64,000 bases of DNA from Lysinibacillus sp. FSL K6-0232 (GTDB lineage: Bacteria > Bacillota > Bacilli > Bacillales_A > Planococcaceae), in the NCBI RefSeq assembly GCF_038008325.1, contig NZ_JBBOYW010000001.1, positions 2,594,001 through 2,658,000 on the forward strand, in the 5' to 3' direction. Shown here in pieces: positions 18,455 to 27,454 of the stretch. The translations under genes were made by a program, and so were the position numbers. The notes beneath the pieces were generated by a model that searched no databases, was not told where the DNA came from, and worked only from the letters and a program-made list of their open reading frames with translations. Every line of letters starts with the position of its first letter. The stretch's first letter is position 1.

Positions 18455-18592
18455 ATGAATCCATTTGAAGGAAAAAACATTCAATGTCGACGTAACGATG
18501 CAATTGATTCTGGTGTTGGCTTCGGCGTATCATTTGGCGTTTTTACAGTTATGTTTATTATTGCAATTATCGTAGAATTTGTATCACAATAA
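18455..18592 (+). CDS. yqzM: YqzM family small membrane protein
   Basis: 45 codons starting ATG at 18455, 6 bases after TTGGAGGG. The product starts MNPFEGKNIQ, has the conserved RRNDAIDSGVGFGVSFGVF stretch, and ends in one hydrophobic helix. In B. subtilis yqzM lies in exactly this place between comEC and holA on the opposite strand. Function is unknown. Confidence 0.88.
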   Translation: MNPFEGKNIQCRRNDAIDSGVGFGVSFGVFTVMFIIAIIVEFVSQ

Positions 18593-18610
18593 ACAAACTT
18601 ATCCGTGAAG

Positions 18611-18643
18611 AAAAAGGCCTTTGTCATTGGACAAGGTCTTTTT
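18611..18643. terminator. Convergent terminator between yqzM and comEC
   Basis: AAAAAGGCCTTTGTC pairs imperfectly with GGACAAGGTCTTTTT. It overlaps the last codons of comEC and serves yqzM, and possibly comEC in the other direction. Confidence 0.72.
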
Positions 18644-20939
18644 CTTTCGCTGTCACATGCCATTGATTATCACGAATGCGAATTTCAATCGTACCATCAA
18701 TACCCGTTGTTAATGTTGCTAAATTTCGACTCACAAAGCGCTCGACTATGTCTGGATGAGGATGACCATAGCGATTATGAAGCCCTGCACTAAATATCGT
18801 TAATTGAGGCTGTAATAGCTCAATAAAAGACTCAGAACTCGATGTTTTACTACCATGATGGCCTGCCTTTAACAATGTTATCCGACGTATTCGCTGACCA
18901 TAGTGTTGTATAAGCCGCTGCTCACCCTCTGCCTCTAAATCACCTGTCAGCAATGCTGTAAAACCTTTTTGTCGCATCAATAGCACAAGGGAATCATTAT
19001 TTCCCTCATACATAGTATCTTCTGGCCATAAATAAGAAAAATTTGTTTCCCCTTGCTGCCAGCCCATACCCTGCATCCTCTCCTTTACAGCAACACGCTG
19101 CTTTTTAGCTTCCTTCAATAAATCTGCCATAATAGGCTCGGTAAGAGAGCTCGGTGTTACATGGATTTCATTCATAGCAATCTCTTGTAATATTTCCTCT
19201 GCCCCTTCCACATGGTCTGCATCAGCATGTGTCACAATAAAAATATCAATCGTTCGAATACCTTTGCCCTTTAAAAATGGTACAACAACCTGCTTCCCTA
19301 TCTCATAAGGCTGATCTGCCTTTTTCCACTGCTCTTGCTCAAAGCGCAGTACACCACCAGCATCAATGACATAGACCGCTTTGCGAAAAGGTAGCTCAAT
19401 CACAATGCTATCTCCTTGCCCAACATTTAAAAATGTAATTTTCGTATCTTTGTATAGCATAGGAAATAGCTGAATTCCTATAATTGGAATTGCCAATGTA
19501 CTAATGAATTTTCTATACTGCTTTGTTTCTAAAAAATAAAAGCCCATAAGTACACTTAACATGGCTAAAGCAATAAGCCAGATAGGTGGTCTACCCGGCG
19601 ACCATAACTGAAATGGTAGCTCCTGTATAGCAAAAATCATCTTGGTTAGCCATGTGCGTAATGGCTCATAGACAGCAAATAGTCTATTGGCTAGTGGCAA
19701 CGATACATACGTTACACCTAATGCCACAATATTCAAAGGCAAGATCACAAAGGAAAACAGTGGGACAAAGATAATATTCACTAACAATGACGAAATGGAA
19801 AGCTCATAAAAATGATAGAGCAATAGGGGATAAACAAGAAGCTGACAAACAAATGTAATAAGGAAGGAGCGTATAAGCCAGTTCCTTATCTCCTTTAAAA
19901 TAACACCTGAATAAATAAGACTAACTGTTGCTAAATAGGAAAGCTGAAAGCCAATTTGAAAAATAACACCCGGCTCAAGCAAAACAAAGCCTATAACGCT
20001 GATGGCAAGTGCATCATCCATAGCAATTGCCCAGTTGATAGCGCGCAATATCATGATTAATTCAACAACAGAAACCGCACGCCATACAGAGGGTGCACCT
20101 CCTGCAAGAACTCCGTAAAGAGGCAAGAGCACCATTAATGCAATTGTTGCTAGTTCTTTGCGCACACCTAATCGCAACAAGCTTTCAAAAAACAACCAAG
20201 ATAACAAGGCTACATGAAGCCCTGAAATTGCAAATAAATGAGTAATACCAAGCTTCTGATAGGCACGTTGCAAGTCCTCATCCACCTGATCTTGTAAGCC
20301 AATCAACAATGCCTGTGCCTCCGCTACAAGTGATGCAGGAAAAGTTCTTTCAATATGCATGTTAATGCTATGTCTAAGTGTGGCAAGAGATGTACGAATG
20401 GAACGCTGTTTCTCTATATACGTCCACTCGTGAATGTCAACAATACCCGTTGCTCCTTTACTCACTAAATAGTCCGTCATTGAAAATGCATAAGCATGTG
20501 CAGGAGGATTAGGCTCAGATAGCTCACCCTTTGCAAGAAAGGTCATACCTGCTAATGATAGCTGCTCATAAAAGGCTTTCTCCTGCGCTGACGTAAATGT
20601 ATAAACAATATAAAGCTTGTCGCCATTAGCTGTTGTAGCAAAACCGCGCAGCTTTTGACCTTTTATTTTATAGTCGCTTGTCCATGTTAAAGGGAAGGTT
20701 GACGGAAGAGGGGAAGATTTTTGTAACTGATAGGTTACAAAAAATAGATAGGCTAGTAAACCACTTATAATGACCAATAGAGCAAGAAAACGGCTTTCTT
20801 CCTTCCATATAAGCCATAATGCTAAAAGAAGTAACAAGATAAGTAGCCCTGCTGCCTTGTGTGCCGCTATGGACGCTACAAGTACAGCAAGTGCTACAAA
20901 TATCCATTTATGCTTTAATGCCTTTACCAAATAATGCAC
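18624..20939 (-). CDS. comEC: DNA-uptake channel protein ComEC
   Basis: 771 residues. N-terminal membrane helices, an OB-like periplasmic segment, a many-helix competence domain (about 190-500) containing GITHLFAISGLHVALLSW, and a C-terminal metallo-beta-lactamase-like domain (about 510-765) with THADADHVEG and LKAGHHGSKTSSSESF. It forms the membrane channel that passes one DNA strand into the cytoplasm; the C-terminal domain is the candidate nuclease. Its start overlaps the comEB end by 32 bases, so the two are coupled. Confidence 0.95.
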   Translation of the reverse strand: MHYLVKALKHKWIFVALAVLVASIAAHKAAGLLILLLLLALWLIWKEESRFLALLVIISGLLAYLFFVTYQLQKSSPLPSTFPLTWTSDYKIKGQKLRGFATTANGDKLYIVYTFTSAQEKAFYEQLSLAGMTFLAKGELSEPNPPAHAYAFSMTDYLVSKGATGIVDIHEWTYIEKQRSIRTSLATLRHSINMHIERTFPASLVAEAQALLIGLQDQVDEDLQRAYQKLGITHLFAISGLHVALLSWLFFESLLRLGVRKELATIALMVLLPLYGVLAGGAPSVWRAVSVVELIMILRAINWAIAMDDALAISVIGFVLLEPGVIFQIGFQLSYLATVSLIYSGVILKEIRNWLIRSFLITFVCQLLVYPLLLYHFYELSISSLLVNIIFVPLFSFVILPLNIVALGVTYVSLPLANRLFAVYEPLRTWLTKMIFAIQELPFQLWSPGRPPIWLIALAMLSVLMGFYFLETKQYRKFISTLAIPIIGIQLFPMLYKDTKITFLNVGQGDSIVIELPFRKAVYVIDAGGVLRFEQEQWKKADQPYEIGKQVVVPFLKGKGIRTIDIFIVTHADADHVEGAEEILQEIAMNEIHVTPSSLTEPIMADLLKEAKKQRVAVKERMQGMGWQQGETNFSYLWPEDTMYEGNNDSLVLLMRQKGFTALLTGDLEAEGEQRLIQHYGQRIRRITLLKAGHHGSKTSSSESFIELLQPQLTIFSAGLHNRYGHPHPDIVERFVSRNLATLTTGIDGTIEIRIRDNQWHVTAKEKDLVQ

Positions 20940-21483
20940 TCACCCTTTGCTCATAGGGCAACAATTTTTCTGCTGACACACCACTCTCACGTAGCTCTTG
21001 TAGCATATCTGTATACAAGGCTAGTTTTTCATCGCTTAAAAAATCAATTTTGCGCTCGTCAAATGGGACATGTACAACCTCTACCCCTGCTTTTGCCAAT
21101 AGCTCTTGAGCATATGGATTATTTTTATAATCTGTTGCATAATACACACGCTCAATCCCAGCTTGAATAATTGATTTTGTACATGGCAAACAAGGAAAAT
21201 GCGTCACATATAAATCTGCCCCTCTTGTTGGCGTACCATATTTAGCACATTGCAGTAATGCATTCATTTCAGCATGTACTGTACGCACACAGTGATTATC
21301 CACCACATAGCAGCCCTTTTCAATACAATGCTCATCGCCTGTAATAGAGCCATTATAGCCGCCTGCAATAATACGTTTATCACGCACTACTGTTGCGCCT
21401 ACTGCTAGCCTTGTACATGTGCTACGTAATGCGAGTAAATGGCTTTGTGCCATAAAAAATTGATCCCAAGTAATTCGCTCCAT
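20908..21483 (-). CDS. comEB: ComEB, dCMP deaminase family
   Basis: ATG at 21483 behind GGAGGTAG; 191 residues. Zinc deaminase motifs are present: HAEMNALLQ and PCLPCTKSI. It should convert dCMP to dUMP; in the com locus it also affects localisation of competence proteins, though it is dispensable for uptake. Flanked by comEA upstream and comEC downstream as in B. subtilis. Confidence 0.93.
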   Translation of the reverse strand: MERITWDQFFMAQSHLLALRSTCTRLAVGATVVRDKRIIAGGYNGSITGDEHCIEKGCYVVDNHCVRTVHAEMNALLQCAKYGTPTRGADLYVTHFPCLPCTKSIIQAGIERVYYATDYKNNPYAQELLAKAGVEVVHVPFDERKIDFLSDEKLALYTDMLQELRESGVSAEKLLPYEQRVSALFGKGIKA

Positions 21484-21569
21484 ATGACTACCTCCGAAAA
21501 TATCCAAGTTAAGTGCTTGTTTTCTACTCTAGTGTAGCCCTTTTGGAAAAGACGCGTCAATATCACTCG

Positions 21570-22217
21570 TTACTTTACGGTAATCAAATCCTTGAGCTTT
21601 TCAAAGGTTTTATCACCAATGCCACTAATGTTCTTCATATCCTCAATCGTTTGGAAGCTACCATTTTCCTCTCGATAAGCGAGAATGCTTTGAGCTTTAG
21701 ACGGACCGATGCCAGGCAATGTTGTTAATGCTGCTGCATCTGCTTGATTGATATTGATTTTTTGCTCCTTACTATTACTCTCCGTCTGTGCTGTTCCATG
21801 TACAGGCATTGTTAAAATAGCAGAAGCAATGTCATCTAGCTTCTCACCCTTTATTGGTATATAAATAACCATTTCATCCTGTACTTTTTGCGCGTGATTA
21901 ATAAGCTGGGTGTCAGCATCCTGTGTGTAGCCACCTGCAAGCTGTACAGCGTCGATAATGCGCTGATCTGGCTGTAGCTCGTAAACACCTGGATGCATGA
22001 CAGCGCCCTTTATATCTACAAATACCTGCTGCTCAACCGCTTCCTCAGCAGGTTCAGTATCCTTGATTTCTTCAATAGGTTGGATTTGTTCGATAAGCTC
22101 TTCTTGGGGAGGTGAAGAGTTAACATTTGAAAAATAGAAGTAAAAAATGCCACTGACTACTAGTACGCTGGGGAATAGCATACTTTTTCTATACTTTTGC
22201 CATAAGGTTTGGAACAT
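21570..22217 (-). CDS. comEA: ComEA, membrane DNA receptor for transformation
   Basis: 215 residues: one N-terminal membrane anchor (about 12-29), an acidic Glu/Pro linker, an SLBB domain (about 68-125, VFVDIKGAVMHPGVY), and a C-terminal helix-hairpin-helix pair (about 150-215, ININQADAAALTTLPGIG). It binds incoming double-stranded DNA outside the membrane. First gene of the comE operon; upstream dyads at 22250-22308 may be regulatory, but I see no clear ComK box. Confidence 0.94.
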   Translation of the reverse strand: MFQTLWQKYRKSMLFPSVLVVSGIFYFYFSNVNSSPPQEELIEQIQPIEEIKDTEPAEEAVEQQVFVDIKGAVMHPGVYELQPDQRIIDAVQLAGGYTQDADTQLINHAQKVQDEMVIYIPIKGEKLDDIASAILTMPVHGTAQTESNSKEQKININQADAAALTTLPGIGPSKAQSILAYREENGSFQTIEDMKNISGIGDKTFEKLKDLITVK

Positions 22218-22249
22218 CGTACCATCCTTTCATTGCAAAAGGTAATCAT

Positions 22250-22308
22250 ATGGAGTTAACTCCATCATACACGATCATGTGTTTGTTGAAAAGATGTCAT
22301 GATCGTCT
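22250..22308. repeat. Palindrome and inverted repeat upstream of comEA
   Basis: A perfect 16-bp palindrome (ATGGAGTT and its complement, 22250-22265) is followed by the inverted pair ACGATCATG ... CATGATCGT (about 22272-22308). They lie 33-91 bases from the comEA start, in the promoter or leader. Confidence 0.6.
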
Positions 22309-22366
22309 TTATTGAGCGAATTTTTGTCATGCTATCCGTCACTTTGCTCTCTCTATCCGTCTACAA

Positions 22367-22398
22367 AATAAAAAGCCACACTGCTCCATCACAGTGTG
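22367..22398 (-). terminator. Terminator after the yqeG-yqeM gene string
   Basis: On the minus strand CACACTG ATGGAG CAGTGTG sits before a TTTTTATTTTG tail, directly after the yqeM stop. Confidence 0.82.
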
Positions 22399-22411
22399 AC
22401 CACTTCTCTTC

Positions 22412-23152
22412 TTATTTCACTGCACGAATAAAAATGCGCTCGCTGTCATCTTCGGGTGCATCAGCCGTAAAGTCTGCTGTTATTTCCACATCGCTAAAGC
22501 CAATTGCACGAAGCCAAGTCATATATTGTGTGACTGGGAAAGTTCGCTGAATATGCTCCTCATCAAAGCGTTCGTATAAATCACTGGCAGACTCTCGTAC
22601 ATAAAAGGTCATTTGATGAATCACAGAATGCTCAACATCACCAGGCTCTGTATGCCATACATAGCTAATATCACCATCATCATATGTAAACGGCCCATCT
22701 AAAAAGATTTCAGTCATTTTAAATAATGAGTGGACATCGAAAAATAGCTGACCCCCATCTCGTAAAGCATTATAAATACGCGCTAATGTTGTATAAACAG
22801 CCTGCTCCTCCACAATATAATTGAGGGAGTCAATCGCAATTGTCACAACATCCAGCGCCTCAAAGCCTTCTAACTCATCCATTGACATACAATACAGCGG
22901 CACACTATATCCTACATTTGCAAAGCGCGCTGCTGCAATGGATAGCATTTCCTCTGATAAATCAAGTCCGCTGACCTGATAGCCAGCCTGTGCAAATAAC
23001 AAGCTTAGTACACCCGTACCACAACCAATATCTAATAATGTCGGATATTGATCGCTTGGTGCATGCTGTACAACCCAATCTACATAACGATTGTAAGGAA
23101 TATCAGTTTGTAGCTTATCATAAACATATGCAAAGCGTTCGTAACTACTCAC
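22412..23152 (-). CDS. yqeM: YqeM, class I SAM-dependent methyltransferase
   Basis: Start taken as the GTG at 23152, two bases after the rsfS stop with GAGG correctly spaced, giving 246 residues from SSYERFAYVYDKL. Motif I is LLDIGCGTGVLSL and motif II SGLDLSEEML, a standard Rossmann methyltransferase. Substrate is unknown. It ends a string of genes running yqeG to yqeM that is conserved in Bacillus. Confidence 0.9.
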   Translation of the reverse strand: MSSYERFAYVYDKLQTDIPYNRYVDWVVQHAPSDQYPTLLDIGCGTGVLSLLFAQAGYQVSGLDLSEEMLSIAAARFANVGYSVPLYCMSMDELEGFEALDVVTIAIDSLNYIVEEQAVYTTLARIYNALRDGGQLFFDVHSLFKMTEIFLDGPFTYDDGDISYVWHTEPGDVEHSVIHQMTFYVRESASDLYERFDEEHIQRTFPVTQYMTWLRAIGFSDVEITADFTADAPEDDSERIFIRAVK

Positions 23153-23154
23153 AC

Positions 23155-23499
23155 TTAAGCCTCTGGCATGTCTAGTTGCGGTGCATCGCCCCATAGACGC
23201 TCTAAATTATAATAAGCACGCTCATCCTTATGGAATATATGCGCTACTACATCGCCTAAGTCTACAAGCACCCAACGAGCTGCATCAAAGCCCTCTATAC
23301 GGCGGATTTCATAGCCTTGCTGTTCAGCGATATCTTGTAATTCACGAGCAATTGCTTGCACTTGGCGATCTGAATTACCATGTGCAATGATAAAATAATC
23401 CGCTAAAAGAGAAATGCCCTGCATATTTAATACGACAATATCCTCACCATGTTTATCGTCGATTGCTTTGTACGTTGCTTGTAATAAAGTTGAAGTCAT
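23155..23499 (-). CDS. rsfS: Ribosomal silencing factor RsfS (YqeL)
   Basis: 114 residues of the Iojap/RsfS family, with VLVDLGDVVAHIFHKDERAYYNLERLW as the C-terminal signature spread over about residues 77-103. It binds L14 on the 50S subunit and blocks subunit joining in starvation. Its start overlaps the end of yqeK by 4 bases. Confidence 0.95.
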   Translation of the reverse strand: MTSTLLQATYKAIDDKHGEDIVVLNMQGISLLADYFIIAHGNSDRQVQAIARELQDIAEQQGYEIRRIEGFDAARWVLVDLGDVVAHIFHKDERAYYNLERLWGDAPQLDMPEA

Positions 23500-24068
23500 C
23501 CTTCACTATCCTCTCTGTTCATTATATCGTTATAACATTCTATTGATAACGGATAAATGGGCTGCTTTGTGTCAATTAAAAAAGCCAATGTATGGCGTAC
23601 ACATGCACTAACCGCCTTATCCAAATTTTTTTTCGCCTTTTTTCGCAAACGATCAACACCATCAAATCGACGGTTTGGTTCAATCATATCTGCGACAAAA
23701 ATAATTTTTTCTAAACGGCTCATATGAGCGCGTCCTGTTGTATGGAAACGAATAGCATTCAACAGCTCTTCGTCTGTGATACCAAACTCACTTTGTGCGA
23801 TATATGCACCCACTGGACCGTGTAGTAATTCACTACCCCAGCCAAGGAGTCTTGCATCTAAATGTTGATCACGAACGATATTCTCCATCCATTCAATGTC
23901 TGCATATTTCGCAATATCATGGAGGATTGCGGCTGTTTCGGCTTTTTTCACATCTTCGCCATACTTTTGTGCTAACTCGATTGCGGTTTCCATTACACCG
24001 ATTGTATGAATATAACGTTTTTCAGGCATTCTTGGCTTAATCGCTGCTAAATACTGCTCGCGTCCCAT
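23496..24068 (-). CDS. yqeK: YqeK, HD-domain diadenosine tetraphosphate hydrolase
   Basis: Start placed at ATG 24068, inside the end of nadD, with GAGGAAGG upstream; 190 residues. The HD motif AAILHDIAKYA with the upstream His (RYIHTIGV) and a later RFHTTGR fit the YqeK family, which symmetrically cleaves Ap4A to ADP using iron. The gene follows nadD as it does widely in Firmicutes. Confidence 0.92.
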   Translation of the reverse strand: MGREQYLAAIKPRMPEKRYIHTIGVMETAIELAQKYGEDVKKAETAAILHDIAKYADIEWMENIVRDQHLDARLLGWGSELLHGPVGAYIAQSEFGITDEELLNAIRFHTTGRAHMSRLEKIIFVADMIEPNRRFDGVDRLRKKAKKNLDKAVSACVRHTLAFLIDTKQPIYPLSIECYNDIMNREDSEG

Positions 24069-24627
24069 AAAGACCTTCCTCTCGTATATAAGCTTCCACT
24101 GCTTCTGGTAGTAACAATGTGACGGTTCCACCAGTTGCAAGACGTTGACGAATCAGTGTGGACGATAAATCGATTTGAGGCACTTCCACCATACATATAG
24201 GATACGCCGTTTTAGCAGCTGTCCCTGGACGCTTTACACCAACAAATTGCACAAGCTTTACTAACTCATCGATACAATACCAGGTATGAAGTGAATCAAT
24301 CATATCGCCACCAATAATAAAGTAAAACTGCACATGTGGCTCTCGCCTGCACAATGCTGACAGCGTTTTATAAGAATAGGATACGCCGCCCTTTTCCACC
24401 TCATACGCCTCTATTGAAAAATAAGGGAATGGCTGAATGGCACGCTTTAGCATTTCCAGCCGTTCGATATTGCCAGCATCATTGTGGATGTGCTTATGTG
24501 GTGGGATGGCATTGGGCATAAAGCGGATTTCGTCAAGCTCTAGCGCATGGTAAACCTCATTTGCCATCAATAAATGCCCCATATGCGGTGGATTAAATGT
24601 GCCCCCTAATAAACCGACCCGTTTCAT
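24037..24627 (-). CDS. nadD: Nicotinate mononucleotide adenylyltransferase
   Basis: 196 residues beginning MKRVGLLGGTFNPPHMGHLL, which holds the GG(T/S)FxPxHxGH nucleotidyltransferase motif; ISSTLIRQR is replaced here by DLSSTLIRQR, as normal. It joins ATP to NaMN in NAD synthesis. It overlaps yqeK by 32 bases and follows yhbY by 9. Confidence 0.96.
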   Translation of the reverse strand: MKRVGLLGGTFNPPHMGHLLMANEVYHALELDEIRFMPNAIPPHKHIHNDAGNIERLEMLKRAIQPFPYFSIEAYEVEKGGVSYSYKTLSALCRREPHVQFYFIIGGDMIDSLHTWYCIDELVKLVQFVGVKRPGTAAKTAYPICMVEVPQIDLSSTLIRQRLATGGTVTLLLPEAVEAYIREEGLYGTRAVFSSD

Positions 24628-24636
24628 TGCTTCACC

Positions 24637-24939
24637 TTACTTTGCTGCTTTTGGTAAGACAATCTTTTTATGATTGCGTGATTCTTTATATAAAACAACT
24701 GTAAGACCAATTAATTGGACAAGCTCTGCATGTGCGCCCTTTGCAAGCGCTTCTGCAACAGCATGTTTATCTTCTTCACAGTTATCTAAAATACGCACTT
24801 TAATTAGCTCACGTACTTCTAATGCCTCACGAATTTGCTTTGTCATTTCATCATTAACGCCGCCTTTTCCCACTTGGAAAATAGGTGTTAAATGGTGTGC
24901 TTCCGCACGTAAAAAACGTTTTTGTTTACCTGTTAACAT
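24637..24939 (-). CDS. yhbY: CRM-domain RNA-binding protein YhbY (YqeI)
   Basis: 100 residues, one CRM/YhbY domain with the GKGGVNDEM (GxxG-type) loop and a C-terminal basic tail. Homologues associate with pre-50S ribosomal particles. Located five bases after aroE within the same string. Confidence 0.93.
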   Translation of the reverse strand: MLTGKQKRFLRAEAHHLTPIFQVGKGGVNDEMTKQIREALEVRELIKVRILDNCEEDKHAVAEALAKGAHAELVQLIGLTVVLYKESRNHKKIVLPKAAK

Positions 24940-24944
24940 AAAAA

Positions 24945-25775
24945 TTAGTTTCCTCCTAATTGCGCCTTTAACTGCACAATCATTGAATTTGTATTTGGAT
25001 AGCTTCCTAGCCAGTGCTCAAAGGCAATTGCTCCCTGATGCACAAACATGCCTAAGCCTGTGACAATTGTTGCTCCCTGTTCTTCTGCCGCTTGTAAAAA
25101 AGGCGTCATTAATGGATTATACACAATATCTGCAACAATTGCTTCTGTTGTAAGCCGATCTAACGAAAATGGCATTGAAAAATTGCCCGTAGCAAGACCA
25201 GCCGATGTCATTTGCACAATAATGCTGAAATCAGCTAATGTTTCCTCCGCTTCTTGTAATGACATTGCACGGCCCATTTCCATCTCATCCACAATCGCTT
25301 GTGCATTTGCCACTGTGCGATTAGCAATTGTTAAATCGCGATAGCCTTGCTGCTGCATTGCAAAGGCAATGCCACGCGCAGCACCGCCAGCACCAACAAG
25401 CAGCACAGGTCTATTTTTATGGTCTGTACCAACAGCCTCCTCTAATGAGCGTACAAAGCCTATTCCATCTGTATTATAGCCTTTCAGCTTGCCTTCTTGT
25501 GTACGCACCACCGTATTAACAGCACCCATTTTTTGTGCCAGCTCATCCAGCTCATCTAAATAGGGAATAATCGCTGTTTTATGCGGGATTGTAACATTCC
25601 AGCCGCTTGCCCCTAATGTTTTTAAACCTGCAACGGCTGATGCTAGCTGGTGAGGCGATACATGGATAGGAATATATGTTGCATCAATACCCATCTCCTC
25701 AAACCAGGCATTGTGCATAGCTGGTGATTTAGAATGTTCAATCGGATCACCAATAACTGCAAACCATTTTTTCAT
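24945..25775 (-). CDS. aroE: Shikimate dehydrogenase
   Basis: 276 residues. N-terminal shikimate-binding motif IGDPIEHSKSPAMHN, catalytic Lys in NVTIPHKT, and an NADP-binding VGAGGAARGI loop followed by IANRT. It reduces 3-dehydroshikimate for aromatic amino acid synthesis. Normal length; sits between yqeH and yhbY as in Bacillus. Confidence 0.96.
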   Translation of the reverse strand: MKKWFAVIGDPIEHSKSPAMHNAWFEEMGIDATYIPIHVSPHQLASAVAGLKTLGASGWNVTIPHKTAIIPYLDELDELAQKMGAVNTVVRTQEGKLKGYNTDGIGFVRSLEEAVGTDHKNRPVLLVGAGGAARGIAFAMQQQGYRDLTIANRTVANAQAIVDEMEMGRAMSLQEAEETLADFSIIVQMTSAGLATGNFSMPFSLDRLTTEAIVADIVYNPLMTPFLQAAEEQGATIVTGLGMFVHQGAIAFEHWLGSYPNTNSMIVQLKAQLGGN

Positions 25776-25796
25776 GCTCTAACTCCTTTGCTCTCT

Positions 25797-26900
25797 TTAA
25801 ATAAGTGAAGGACGAATGGACACTTGCACACCTTTTGGCGCATACGCTGCAACAACAACATTGGCATGCTGAACAGTAATCCAGCCTAACCCAGAAATCA
25901 CCACATCCGTTTTAGCTTCTTTAATGGAAAATTCATGGCGCACAAGTGGTGGTAGCTGGTCAATAAAATCGGCTGTTGGTGGTGCTAGCAGCTCTCCTTT
26001 ATGCTCTGCATACAATGTATCTGCTTTCTCAAGCTTTGTCCGATGAATTGGCAAATCATTGGCTACATGTACAGTAAATGCAGAGCGATCTCCCTGAATA
26101 AAATCAAATCTCGCCAATGCCCCAATAAATAAGGTTTGTCCTGCATTTTGCTGGTAGACCTTTGGCTTAATTTCTTTTTTCGGCATAATATATTTTAATT
26201 CACTAGCATCAATATGATGAGCCATTTGATGGTGATTAATAATACCAGGTGTATCATATAATGCACTACCATCATCCAATGGAATCTCAATCATATCTAA
26301 AGTCGTGCCTGGGAAATGGGATGTTGTAATCACTTCACCCTCCCCTGTAGCCTGTTTAATAATACGATTAATAAATGTGGATTTCCCAACATTTGTACAG
26401 CCAACAACATAAACATTGCGTCCTTGACGGTACTCGTCGATAGCTTCCATTGCTTCCACCATGCCTTTGCCTTTATGGGCACTGACTAATAGGACATCTA
26501 CAGGCTGAAGCCCTAGCGCCTTTGCTTCACGCTTCAGCCAGTTAATCACCTTTTTCGGCTTTACAGACTTTGGCAATAAATCAGCTTTATTGGCAATTAA
26601 TAAGACAGGATTTTTACCGACAAATCGGTGTAACCCAGGTAGCCAGCTTCCATTAAAATCAAAAATATCAACAATTTTTACGATTAAGCCCTGCTGTGTA
26701 CCAAGACCATTTAAAATACGTAAAAAGTCATCATCTGTTAATGACACTGGTTGAATTTCATTATAATTTTTCAAACGGAAGCAACGCTGGCAAATGACCA
26801 CATCCTTTTCTAATGATGATGGGGGTGCATACCCAACTGCTGTTTGATCTTCTGTTTGAATCGTTGTACCACAGCCAATACAATTTGGCATTTCAATCAT
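25797..26900 (-). CDS. yqeH: YqeH, circularly permuted GTPase in 30S biogenesis
   Basis: ATG at 26900 with GGAGGAAC upstream, 367 residues. An N-terminal zinc finger (CIGCGTT ... CQRCFRLKNY) precedes permuted G motifs: NKADLLP (G4) and VSAHKGKG (G5) come before GCTNVGKSTFIN (G1) and DTPGI (G3). YqeH/RbgA-like GTPases assemble the small ribosomal subunit. It overlaps yqeG by 4 bases. Confidence 0.95.
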   Translation of the reverse strand: MIEMPNCIGCGTTIQTEDQTAVGYAPPSSLEKDVVICQRCFRLKNYNEIQPVSLTDDDFLRILNGLGTQQGLIVKIVDIFDFNGSWLPGLHRFVGKNPVLLIANKADLLPKSVKPKKVINWLKREAKALGLQPVDVLLVSAHKGKGMVEAMEAIDEYRQGRNVYVVGCTNVGKSTFINRIIKQATGEGEVITTSHFPGTTLDMIEIPLDDGSALYDTPGIINHHQMAHHIDASELKYIMPKKEIKPKVYQQNAGQTLFIGALARFDFIQGDRSAFTVHVANDLPIHRTKLEKADTLYAEHKGELLAPPTADFIDQLPPLVRHEFSIKEAKTDVVISGLGWITVQHANVVVAAYAPKGVQVSIRPSLI

Positions 26901-27418
26901 TCTTGTTCCTCCCAAGTTATTATTCCTTTACGTTTTAAATCATTAAACACGCGACGTTCGACAAAGCGATTAAACTTTGTCACAAGCCCGTCCGATTGTG
27001 CAACAGGCTTCACTAATACGGTATATAATCCTAAGCGATTGGCACCCATCACATCTGTAAGCAGCTGATCGCCCACCATCACAATTTCATTAGGACGTAA
27101 GCCTAATTGAATAATGGCACTATAAAAAGCATTGCGAAGCGGCTTTTTGGCTTTATGAATATACGGGATGCCTAATGGCTCAGCAAAATGTTTCACACGC
27201 GCCTCATTGTTATTCGATGCAATAATAACACGAATACCTGATTCTTTCATAATGCGCAGCCAGATCGTCAGCTCCTCTGTTGCATCTGCGCGATCCCATT
27301 CTACAAGCGTATTGTCTAAATCTGTAATGATGCCTTTAATCCCTAATTCTTGTAGTTTTTCTGGTGTAATAGCAAAAATATTTGTGACAAATTCATTTGG
27401 TAATAAAAAATTGTACAA
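26897..27418 (-). CDS. yqeG: YqeG, HAD-superfamily phosphatase
   Basis: 173 residues. HAD motif I is ITDLDNTLVEWD (DxDxT), with IASNNNEARV as motif II and VGDQLLTDVMGAN as motif IV. Family TIGR01668-type, role unclear, possibly a phosphatidylglycerophosphate phosphatase by remote homology. First gene of the yqeGH-aroE string. Confidence 0.92.
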   Translation of the reverse strand: MYNFLLPNEFVTNIFAITPEKLQELGIKGIITDLDNTLVEWDRADATEELTIWLRIMKESGIRVIIASNNNEARVKHFAEPLGIPYIHKAKKPLRNAFYSAIIQLGLRPNEIVMVGDQLLTDVMGANRLGLYTVLVKPVAQSDGLVTKFNRFVERRVFNDLKRKGIITWEEQE

Positions 27419-27454
27419 AATAGCGACCCCTAATCTTAACGTATTATTCGACCA

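Noticed and set aside
18223-18480. Minus-strand frame between holA and yqzM
   Set aside because: It covers the holA start and the antisense of yqzM; the plus-strand yqzM has the ribosome site and family match.
22218-22411. comER gene or ComK box upstream of comEA
   Set aside because: No open frame for ComER and no paired AAAA-N5-TTTT boxes seen.
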